Positions 19,034 to 29,725 of a stretch of DNA of 30,755 nt are shown piece after piece. This stretch comes from Tubiluchus corallicola (taxonomy: Eukaryota > Priapulida > Priapulimorpha > Priapulimorphida > Tubiluchidae). The notes under the pieces are model-generated. The model searched no databases. It worked only from the letters and a program-made list of their open reading frames with translations, and was not told where the DNA came from. The stretch spans positions 1-30,755 of the forward strand of contig JAQGDQ010001658.1 in NCBI GenBank assembly GCA_030141605.1. Direction: 5' to 3'. How positions within the stretch are numbered: the first letter of the stretch is position 1; each line of letters begins with the position of its first letter. Both the position numbers and the translations under genes were made by a program.

Positions 19034-22000
19034 TCAAACCCTAATTGTAAAATCGCCATATTCGGACGCAACGATACTTTCAACCGCCATTACCAACGCA
19101 GTACTTAAGCGAATTCAGTCATGTAATACATGGTTAAAAAGCCCGTAAAATTCTCTATCTAACCATGTATAGTTTGTTTCAAAGTAACATAACGCTTAAA
19201 AAATAACTCAAACCCTAATTGTAAAATCGCCATATTCGGACTTGCAACGATACTTTCAACCGCCATTACCAACGCAGTACTTAAGCGAATTTAGTCATGT
19301 AATACATGGTTAGAAAGCCCGTAAAATTCTCTATCTAACCATGTATAGTTTGTTTCAAAGTAACATAACGCTTAAAAAATAACTCAAACCCTAATTGTAA
19401 AATCGCCATATTCGGACGCAACGATACTTTCAACCGCCATTACCAACGCAGTACTTAAGCGAATTAAGTCATGTAATACATGGTTAGAAAGCCCGTAAAA
19501 TTCTCTATCTAACCATGTATAGTTTGTTTCAAAGTAACATAACGCTTAAAAAATAATTCAAACCCTAATTGTAAAATCGCCTTATTCAGGTTTGCAACGA
19601 TACTTCCCCCGGAACCCACAAACATGGATTCGTACTTTCAACCGCCATTACCAACGCAGTACTTAAGCGAATTCAGTCATGTAATACATGGTTAGAAAGC
19701 CCGTAAAATTCTCTATCTAACCATGTATAGTTTGTTTCAAAGTAACATAACGCTTAAAAAATAACTCAAACCCTAATTGTAAAATCGCCATATTCGGACG
19801 CAACGATACTTTCAACCGCCATTACCAACGCAGTACTTAAGCGAATTCAGTCATGTAATACATGGTTAGAAAGCCCGTAAAATTCTCTATCTAACCATGT
19901 ATAGTTTGTTTCAAAGTAACATAACGCTTAAAAAATAACTCAAACCCTAATTGTAAAATCGCCTTATTCAGGTTTGCAACGATACTTCCCCCGGAACCCA
20001 CAAACATGGATTCGTACTTTCAACCGCCATTACCAACGCAGTACTTAAGCGAATTCAGTCATGTAATACATGGTTAGAAAGCCCGTAAAATTCTCTATCT
20101 AACCATGTATAGTTTGTTTCAAAGTAACATAACGCTTAAAAAATAACTCAAACCCTAATTGTAAAATCGCCTTATTCAGGTTTGCAACGATACTTTCCCC
20201 GGAACCCACAAACATGGATTCGTACTTTCAACCGCCATTACGAACGCAGTACTTAAGCGAATTCAGTCATGTAATACATGGTTAGAAAGCCCGTAAAATT
20301 CTCTATCTAACCATGTATAGTTTGTTTCAAAGTAACATAACGCTTAAAAAATATCTCAAACCCTAATTGTAAAATCGCCATATTCGGATGCAACGATACT
20401 TTCAACCGCCATTACCAACGCAGTACTTAAGCGAATTCAGTCATGTAATACATGGTTAGAAAGCCCGTAAAATTCTCTATCTAACCATGTATAGTTTGTT
20501 TCAAAGTAACATAACACTTAAAAAATAACTCAAACCCTAATTGTAAAATCGCCTTATTCAGGTTTGCAACGATACTTCCCCCGGAACCCACAAACATGGA
20601 TTCGTACGTTCAACCGCCATTACGAACGCAGTACTTAAGCGAATTCAGTCATGTAATACATGGTTAGAAAGCCCGTAAAATTCTCTATCTAACCATGTAT
20701 AGTTTGTTTCAAAGTAACATAACGCTTAAAAAATAACTCAAACCCTAATTGTAAAATCGCCATATTCGGACGCAACGATACTTTCAACCGCCATTACCAA
20801 CGCAGTACTTAAGCGAATTCAGTCATGTAATACATGGTTAGAAAGCCCGTAAAATTCTCTATCTAACCATGTATAGTTTGTTTCAAAGTAACATAACGCT
20901 TAAAAAATAACTCAAACCCTAATTGTAAAATCGCCTTATTCAGGTTTGCAACGATACTTCCCCCGGAACCCACAAACATGGATTCGTACGTTCAACCGCC
21001 ATTACGAACGCAGTACTTAAGCGAATTCAGTCATGTAATACATGGTTAGAAAGCCCGTAAAATTCTCTATCTAACCATGTATAGTTTGTTTCAAAGTAAC
21101 ATAACGCTTAAAAAATAACTCAAACCCTAATTGTAAAATCGCCTTATTCAGGTTTGCAACGATACTTCCCCCGGAACCCACAAACATGGATTCGTACGTT
21201 CAACCGCCATTACGAACGCAGTACTTAAGCGAATTCAGTCATGTAATACATGGTTAGAAAGCCCGTAAAATTCTCTATCTAACCATGTATAGTTTGTTTC
21301 AAAGTAACATAACGCTTAAAAAATAACTCAAACCGTAATTGTAAAATCGCCATATTCGGACGCAACGATACTTTCAACCGCCATTACCAACGCAGTACTT
21401 AAGCGAATTCAGTCATGTAATACATGGTTAGAAAGCCCGTAAAATTCTCTATCTAACCATGTATAGTTTGTTTCAAAGTAACATAACGCTTAAAAAATAA
21501 CTCAAACCCTAATTGTAAAATCGCCATATTCGGACGCAACGATACTTTCAACCGCCATTACCAACGCAGTACTTAAGCGAATTCAGTCATGTAATACATG
21601 GTTAGAAAGCCCGTAAAATTCTCTATCTAACCATGTATAGTTTGTTTCAAAGTAACATAACGCTTAAAAAATAACTCAAACCCTAATTGTAAAATCGCCA
21701 TATTCGGACGCAACGATACTTTCAACCGCCATTACCAACGCAGTACTTAAGCGAATTCAGTCATGTAATACATGGTTAGAAAGCCCGTAAAATTCTCTAT
21801 CTAACCATGTATAGTTTGTTTCAAAGTAACATAACGCTTAAAAAATAACTCAAACCCTAATTGTAAAATCGCCTTATTCAGGTTTGCAACGATACTTCCC
21901 CCGGAACCCACAAACATGGATTCGTACGTTCAACCGCCATTACGAACGCAGTACTTAAGCGAATTCAGTCATGTAATACATGGTTAGAAAGCCCGTAAAA

Positions 22001-25000
22001 TTCTCTATCTAACCATGTATAGTTTGTTTCAAAGTAACATAACGCTTAAAAAATAACTCAAACCCTAATTGTAAAATCGCCATATTCGGACGCAACGATA
22101 CTTTCAACCGCCATTACCAACGCAGTACTTAAGCGAATTCAGTCATGTAATACATGGTTAGAAAGCCCGTAAAATTCTCTATCTAACCATGTATAGTTTG
22201 TTTCAAAGTAACATAACGCTTAAAAAATATCTCAAACCCTAATTGTAAAATCGCCATATTCGGATGCAACGATACTTTCAACCGCCATTACCAACGCAGT
22301 ACTTAAGCGAATTCAGTCATGTAATACATGGTTAGAAAGCCCGTAAAATTCTCTATCTAACCATGTATAGTTTGTTTCAAAGTAACATAACACTTAAAAA
22401 ATAACTCAAACCCTAATTGTAAAATCGCCTTATTCAGGTTTGCAACGATACTTCCCCCGGAACCCACAAACATGGATTCGTACGTTCAACCGCCATTACG
22501 AACGCAGTACTTAAGCGAATTCAGTCATGTAATACATGGTTAGAAAGCCCGTAAAATTCTCTATCTAACCATGTATAGTTTGTTTCAAAGTAACATAACG
22601 CTTAAAAAATAACTCAAACCCTAATTGTAAAATCGCCATATTCGGACGCAACGATACTTTCAACCGCCATTACCAACGCAGTACTTAAGCGAATTCAGTC
22701 ATGTAATACATGGTTAGAAAGCCCGTAAAATTCTCTATCTAACCATGTATAGTTTGTTTCAAAGTAACATAACGCTTAAAAAATAACTCAAACCCTAATT
22801 GTAAAATCGCCTTATTCAGGTTTGCAACGATACTTCCCCCGGAACCCACAAACATGGATTCGTACGTTCAACCGCCATTACGAACGCAGTACTTAAGCGA
22901 ATTCAGTCATGTAATACATGGTTAGAAAGCCCGTAAAATTCTCTATCTAACCATGTATAGTTTGTTTCAAAGTAACATAACGCTTAAAAAATAACTCAAA
23001 CCCTAATTGTAAAATCGCCTTATTCAGGTTTGCAACGATACTTCCCCCGGAACCCACAAACATGGATTCGTACGTTCAACCGCCATTACGAACGCAGTAC
23101 TTAAGCGAATTCAGTCATGTAATACATGGTTAGAAAGCCCGTAAAATTCTCTATCTAACCATGTATAGTTTGTTTCAAAGTAACATAACGCTTAAAAAAT
23201 AACTCAAACCCTAATTGTAAAATCGCCATATTCGGACGCAACGATACTTTCAACCGCCATTACCAACGCAGTACTTAAGCGAATTCAGTCATGTAATACA
23301 TGGTTAGAAAGCCCGTAAAATTCTCTATCTAACCATGTATAGTTTGTTTCAAAGTAACATAACGCTTAAAAAATAACTCAAACCCTAATTGTAAAATCGC
23401 CATATTCGGACGCAACGATACTTTCAACCGCCATTACCAACGCAGTACTTAAGCGAATTCAGTCATGTAATACATGGTTAGAAAGCCCGTAAAATTCTCT
23501 ATCTAACCATGTATAGTTTGTTTCAAAGTAACATAACGCTTAAAAAATAACTCAAACCCTAATTGTAAAATCGCCTTATTCAGGTTTGCAACGATACTTC
23601 CCCCGGAACCCACAAACATGGATTCGTACGTTCAACCGCCATTACGAACGCAGTACTTAAGCGAATTCAGTCATGTAATACATGGTTAGAAAGCCCGTAA
23701 AATTCTCTATCTAACCATGTATAGTTTGTTTCAAAGTAACATAACGCTTAAAAAATAACTCAAACCCTAATTGTAAAATCGCCTTATTCAGGTTTGCAAC
23801 GATACTTCCCCCGGAACCCACAAACATGGATTCGTACGTTCAACCGCCATTACGAACGCAGTACTTAAGCGAATTCAGTCATGTAATACATGGTTAGAAA
23901 GCCCGTAAAATTCTCTATCTAACCATGTATAGTTTGTTTCAAAGTAACATAACGCTTAAAAAATAACTCAAACCCTAATTGTAAAATCGCCATATTCGGA
24001 CGCAACGATACTTTCAACCGCCATTACCAACGCAGTACTTAAGCGAATTCAGTCATGTAATACATGGTTAGAAAGCCCGTAAAATTCTCTATCTAACCAT
24101 GTATAGTTTGTTTCAAAGTAACATAACGCTTAAAAAATAACTCAAACCCTAATTGTAAAATCGCCTTATTCAGGTTTGCAACGATACTTCCCCCGGAACC
24201 CACAAACATGGATTCGTACGTTCAACCGCCATTACGAACGCAGTACTTAAGCGAATTTAGTCATGTAATACATGGTTAGAAAGCCCGTGAAATTCTCTAT
24301 CTAACCATGTATAGTTTGTTTCAAAGTAACATAACGCTTAAAAAATAACTCAAACCCTAATTGTAAAATCGCCATATTCGGACGCAACGATACTTTCAAC
24401 CGCCATTACCAACGCAGTACTTAAGCGAATTCAGTCATGTAATACATGGTTAGAAAGCCCGTAAAATTCTCTATCTAACCATGTATAGTTTGTTTCAAAG
24501 TAACATAACGCTTAAAAAATAACTCAAACCCTAATTGTAAAATCGCCTTATTCAGGTTTGCAACGATACTTCCCCCGGAACCCACAAACATGGATTCGTA
24601 CGTTCAACCGCCATTACGAACGCAGTACTTAAGCGAATTCAGTCATGTAATACATGGTTAGAAAGCCCGTAAAATTCTCTATCTAACCATGTATAGTTTG
24701 TTTCAAAGTAACATAACGCTTAAAAAATAACTCAAACCCTAATTGTAAAATCGCCTTATTCAGGTTTGCAACGATACTTCCCCCGGAACCCACAAACATG
24801 GATTCGTACTTTCAACCGCCATTACGAACGCAGTACTTAAGCGAATTCAGTCATGTAATACATGGTTAGAAAGCCCGTAAAATTCTCTATCTAACCATGT
24901 ATAGTTTGTTTCAAAGTAACATAACGCTTAAAAAATAACTCAAACCCTAATTGTAAAATCGCCATATTCGGACGCAACGATACTTTCAACCGCCATTACC

Positions 25001-27609
25001 AACGCAGTACTTAAGCGAATTCAGTCATGTAATACATGGTTAGAAAGCCCGTAAAATTCTCTATCTAACCATGTATAGTTTGTTTCAAAGTAACATAACG
25101 CTTAAAAAATAACTCAAACCCTAATTGTAAAATCGCCTTATTCAGGTTTGCAACGATACTTCCCCCGGAACCCACAAACATGGATTCGTACGTTCAACCG
25201 CCATTACGAACGCAGTACTTAAGCGAATTCAGTCATGTAATACATGGTTAGAAAGCCCGTAAAATTCTCTATCTAACCATGTATAGTTTGTTTCAAAGTA
25301 ACATAACGCTTAAAAAATAACTCAAACCCTAATTGTAAAATCGCCATATTCGGACGCAACGATACTTTCAACCGCCATTACCAACGCAGTACTTAAGCGA
25401 ATTCAGTCATGTAATACATGGTTAGAAAGCCCGTAAAATTCTCTATCTAACCATGTATAGTTTGTTTCAAAGTAACATAACGCTTAAAAAATAACTCAAA
25501 CCCTAATTGTAAAATCGCCTTATTCAGGTTTGCAACGATACTTCCCCCGGAACCCACAAACATGGATTCGTACGTTCAACCGCCATTACGAACGCAGTAC
25601 TTAAGCGAATTCAGTCATGTAATACATGGTTAGAAAGCCCGTAAAATTCTCTATCTAACCATGTATAGTTTGTTTCAAAGTAACATAACGCTTAAAAAAT
25701 AACTCAAACCCTAATTGTAAAATCGCCATATTCGGACGCAACGATACTTTCAACCGCCATTACCAACGCAGTACTTAAGCGAATTCAGTCATGTAATACA
25801 TGGTTAGAAAGCCCGTAAAATTCTCTATCTAACCATGTATAGTTTGTTTCAAAGTAACATAACGCTTAAAAAATAACTCAAACCCTAATTGTAAAATCGC
25901 CATATTCGGACGCAACGATACTTTCAACCGCCATTACGAACGCAGTACTTAAGCGAATTCAGTCATGTAATACATGGTTAGAAAGCCCGTAAAATTCTCT
26001 ATCTAACCATGTATAGTTTGTTTCAAAGTAACATAACGCTTAAAAAATAACTCAAACCCTAATTGTAAAATCGCCTTATTCAGGTTTGCAACGATACTTC
26101 CCCCGGAACCCACAAACATGGATTCGTACGTTCAACCGCCATTACCAACGCAGTACTTAAGCGAATTCAGTCATGTAATACATGGTTAGAAAGCCCGTAA
26201 AATTCTCTATCTAACCATGTATAGTTTGTTTCAAAGTAACATAACGCTTAAAAAAAAACTCAAACCCTAATTGTAAAATCGCCTTATTCAGGTTTGCAAC
26301 GATACTTCCCCCGGAACCCACAAACATGGATTCGTACTTTCAACCGCCATTACCAACGCAGTACTTAAGCGAATTCAGTCATGTAATACATGGTTAGAAA
26401 GCCCGTAAAATTCTCTATCTAACCATGTATAGTTTGTTTCAAAGTAACATAACGCTTAAAAAATAACTCAAACCCTAATTGTAAAATCGCCTTATTCAGG
26501 TTTGCAACGATACTTCCCCCGGAACCCACAAACATGGATTCGTACGTTCAACCGCCATTACGAACGCAGTACTTAAGCGAATTCAGTCATGTAATACATG
26601 GTTAGAAAGCCCGTAAAATTCTCTATCTAACCATGTATAGTTTGTTTCAAAGTAACATAACGCTTAAAAAATAACTCAAACCCTAATTGTAAAATCGCCA
26701 TATTCGGACGCAACGATACTTTCAACCGCCATTACCAACGCAGTACTTAAGCGAATTCAGTCATGTAATACATGGTTAGAAAGCCCGTAAAATTCTCTAT
26801 CTAACCATGTATAGTTTGTTTCAAAGTAACATAACGCTTAAAAAATAACTCAAACCCTAATTGTAAAATCGCCTTATTCAGGTTTGCAACGATACTTCCC
26901 CCGGAACCCACAAACATGGATTCGTACGTTCAACCGCCATTACGAACGCAGTACTTAAGCGAATTCAGTCATGTAATACATGGTTAGAAAGCCCGTAAAA
27001 TTCTCTATCTAACCATGTATAGTTTGTTTCAAAGTAACATAACGCTTAAAAAATAACTCAAACCCTAATTGTAAAATCGCCATATTCGGACGCAACGATA
27101 CTTTCAACCGCCATTACCAACGCAGTACTTAAGCGAATTCAGTCATGTAATACATGGTTAGAAAGCCCGTAAAATTCTCTATCTAACCATGTATAGTTTG
27201 TTTCAAAGTAACATAACGCTTAAAAAATAACTCAAACCCTAATTGTAAAATCGCCTTATTCAGGTTTGCAACGATACTTCCCCCGGAACCCACAAACATG
27301 GATTCGTACGTTCAACCGCCATTACGAACGCAGTACTTAAGCGAATTCAGTCATGTAATACATGGTTAGAAAGCCCGTAAAATTCTCTATCTAACCATGT
27401 ATAGTTTGTTTCAAAGTAACATAACGCTTAAAAAATAACTCAAACCCTAATTGTAAAATCGCCTTATTCAGGTTTGCAACGATACTTCCCCGGAACCCAC
27501 AAACATGGATTCGTACGTTCAACCGCCATTACGAACGCAGTACTTAAGCGAATTCAGTCATGTAATACATGGTTAGAAAGCCCGTAAAATTCTCTATCTA
27601 ACCATGTAT
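19034..27609. repeat. Satellite array, 45 monomers of 174 and 208 bp
   Basis: Head-to-tail monomers, each starting CAAACCCTAATTGTAAAATC. I count 45: 22 of the short type (174 bp; one of 176) and 23 of the long type (208 bp), in an irregular order. The long type has TTATTCAGGTTTGC and an extra CCCCCGGAACCCACAAACAT block; the short type has ATATTCGGACGC. Most monomers have one GAATTC and every monomer has a 13-base inverted repeat. Copies differ at very few sites. The first three units carry the most private changes, as is usual at array edges. The last unit is cut short at 27609. No coding potential. Confidence 0.97.
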
Positions 27610-28103
27610 TTTTTATGTCTTTTGTGTATAGGACTTTGCACAGAAGTTTCTAGCTGTATTGCACATTGCAGCTTCATGAAACTTGAGTTGTTTAAGGCCC
27701 ATATGGGAAATAACACAGTTCTACTTTTGGGATGGGTGAGCTACTTTCAGAGCTGGTTTATAATATTTAGAAACAAATTTGTTTTTTTAAAGGTTTGCGC
27801 ATATCTAGTATAGGGTTTTGTAGGTCGGCAGTGATTGCAAGAATTCGTCTGTGACCGATGTGACTTTAATCACTTAGTTGGGAGGGGTATTTTCAAAATG
27901 AAAGTCCAATTACGGTTTACAGTATAAAGTTTAAATCTCAACTTTTGGCACTTGAATGATGTTACCGACCACTTTATTCAGCATTGAAAGCTGTAAGCAG
28001 TTTGAAGGATATGATGCCGAAAATTGTGCCTTCAAGGCTTTTTACAAAATACCCCAATTTATTTTTTTTAGAAAATGTGATCGACAAGAATTAACTAATT
28101 AAG
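27610..28103. other. Spacer between satellite and CACUL1-like exon
   Basis: Unique sequence. An exon-like stretch lies between TTGTGTATAG (about 27632) and TGG|GTGAGC (about 27734), with an open frame, but I recognise no protein in it. It could hold an upstream exon of the CACUL1-like gene; this is unproven. Confidence 0.35.
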
Positions 28104-28222
28104 ATGATGACTTCGTCGGAAGAAGATTATGAACAGCTATTGTGGCCGAAAATTCGATACGCAGTAGAACAGATGCTCTCTCCTGACCGTTCAACAAGAA
28201 TATATTTCGAAGAAGTGCATAG
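28104..28222 (+). CDS. CACUL1: CACUL1-like exon A
   Basis: 39 codons plus two bases. It covers the first helices of the cullin-like domain. The donor AG|GTAAAT is directly followed by the 66-bp tandem repeats. Confidence 0.7.
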
Positions 28223-29123
28223 GTAAATTTTCTGTACACCTGGTAATAAGTTTTTAAGCTCATCTGTGCATGCCTAGTTGCCTGCATGCATAATTTTCTG
28301 TATACCTGGTAAAAAGTTTTTAAGCTCATCTGTGCATGCCTAGTTGCCTGCATGCATAATTTTCTGTATACCTGGTAAAAAGTTTTTAAGCTCATCTGTG
28401 CATGCCGAGTTGCCTGCATGCATAATTTAGCTTGAAAAAAGAGAAAGGAAACATTTTGGAAATTGGTCTTATTGGTTAGTAATGTCCCAGTAGAAGTTAT
28501 AAGCATGGTTTGACAATAGCAGATAAGTACGTTGAGGTGCCATTACCAATTTTCTAATTTATGCAATGATTTTGATCTGTTGGAGAATTTTATGTTACAT
28601 AAAACGCATGTGAGCTCATATAGCAATCTACTAACCAGTATTGTTATTTTATCAATGAGCAGTTGGCTCATATGTTGAACATCGCCTTTTATCATTGCTA
28701 GTTTTTTTACTTGTGCTGTAATCTCAGCTTTTGACACCGTATTTCATACATCGGTGCTCATTTACAAAAAGTGTAACATGCATGCAAAATTAATGTGAGG
28801 TTACACTACTGTTCTCATGAAACAGAATGGCTTTTAAAGTTCATTCTGCGTCTTCATGTATTTTAAAGTTTGTTATGTCATGTAAGTTATTTAGCTAAGT
28901 TCTGGGTCCCACCACAATAGTCTACATTTAAGTGCTTGATCAGGTCTTCTATTTCTTGTTTTGCAGGTGTTGTAATTAATAAACAGCCTGTTTTAGTGTT
29001 TATATATTTTTACTTTCCAGTTGTGTGTACAAAAGTGTTTGTGCAAGATTTGCTGAAAGACTTTATAATGATGTAATTATGCATATGACTGTTTATTTAC
29101 GAAACATTTCATATGGGCTGGAG
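28104..29123 (+). CDS. CACUL1: CACUL1-like cullin-domain gene, two exons (partial)
   Basis: Exon 28104-28222 begins MMTSSEEDYEQLLWPKIRYA and continues VEQML...YFEEVH. It ends CATAG|GTAAAT. Exon 29021-29123 (acceptor TTTACTTTCCAG) continues CVYKSVCARFAERLYND...YLRNISYGLE and ends GAG|GTAAGG. The junction completes a Ser codon, giving SCVYKSVC. Spacing and residues match the start of the cullin-like domain of animal CACUL1 (EDY..WPK, AI/VDQ-LL, SCVYKxVC, SE-MYxDxI, HLxxxS-EL), a cullin-related cell-cycle protein that acts with CDK2. The ATG at 28104 follows an in-frame stop but also sits after an AG, so it may be the start or an exon edge; vertebrate homologues have a long N-terminus. Later exons were not found, so the copy is partial or continues beyond the inverted repeat. 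Confidence 0.72.
28226..28423. repeat. 66-bp tandem repeat, three copies, in the CACUL1-like intron
   Basis: Three copies start at 28226, 28292 and 28358, each beginning AATTTTCTGTA and ending TTGCCTGCATGCAT. The copies differ at a few bases (TACACC/TATACC, TGCCTAG/TGCCGAG). Each unit is an exact number of codons, so the minus strand stays open for 135 codons with a 22-residue repeat. At least one and a half mirror-image copies end the window at 30658-30755. Confidence 0.95.
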
Positions 29124-29382
29124 GTAAGGATCTTAAAATACAAATTGTTGTTTATGATTTTATGCTTAACATGCTGATCTCGAGGAATTATTATTATATG
29201 AGATCTGAATCACAGCGATAGTGACCTTAACCCACTTTCTATCTGTGTGACAGGTGTTTAGCCCTGACTGTGCCTTATATTTGATTCATATTTTGGGAGT
29301 CTGGATCCAGCTGTGATTGATCTCCTTTTATGACAATAGTGAACTTAGGATAGTGAACTTAGGTAAAGAACATCCCCTTAAT
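28330..29382 (+). repeat. Long inverted repeat, left arm
   Basis: Pairs in reverse complement with 29726-30755 across a 343-base spacer (29383-29725). The outer part (28424-28920 against about 30175-30690) is identical or nearly so by eye. The inner part, which contains CACUL1-like exon B and its flanks, is clearly more diverged. The inner end has a short direct repeat, TAGTGAACTTAGGA, that is mirrored in the other arm. The true outer limit is unknown because the right arm runs off the window. Confidence 0.95.
29021..29123 (+). CDS. CACUL1: CACUL1-like exon B
   Basis: One base completing the Ser codon plus 34 codons: the SCVYKSVC helix, then AERLYND and the helix ending ISYGLE. Both splice sites are strong. 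It lies in the left arm of the inverted repeat, and its mirror copy at 29971-30065 is broken, so this is the likely functional copy. Confidence 0.75.
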
Positions 29383-29725
29383 TTGTTCATATTGGGTTAA
29401 AAACCGACTTTGCCCGACTTTAATGCTTATGTGAGTGTTGTGTGTTTGTGCATGTATTTGTAAATTTAAATAATGTAATCATAGTGGTTCTAGGCTGTAC
29501 TTAAAACTTTCTGTTTTTTTCTTAGGTGAATTATATGCAAGATTTTTAAGTTAGAGTTAAAAATAAGCATCTTTACACAGAAATTGTTTGCTCAAAATTA
29601 AATTTTTATCTGTGGTTTTGTATACATGTGTGCAATTTGTTAACACAGGCTCTAGTTTCAAGTCACATTGCTCATATTCTGAAGACACTTCCACTCCAAT
29701 TGTTTCTATGGGTGCTTGAGTACAT
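29383..29725. other. Spacer of the long inverted repeat
   Basis: 343 bases of unpaired, AT-rich unique sequence between the arms. No gene seen. A spacer of this size is longer than expected from a simple snap-back artefact. Confidence 0.7.

Noticed and set aside
19034-27609. CRISPR array or telomeric repeat
   Set aside because: There are no unique spacers, and the AACCCTAA motif occurs only once per 174- or 208-bp unit, so it is an ordinary satellite.
28099-28506. 135-codon minus-strand frame with a 22-residue repeat
   Set aside because: Explained by the 66-bp tandem repeat, and it lies antisense to CACUL1-like exon A, which is the better supported reading.
29254-29316. Third CACUL1-like exon starting after CTGTGTGACAG
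   Set aside because: The acceptor is reasonable and phase fits, but the reading shows only a weak SPD resemblance and hits a stop after 20 codons, so it was not annotated as coding.
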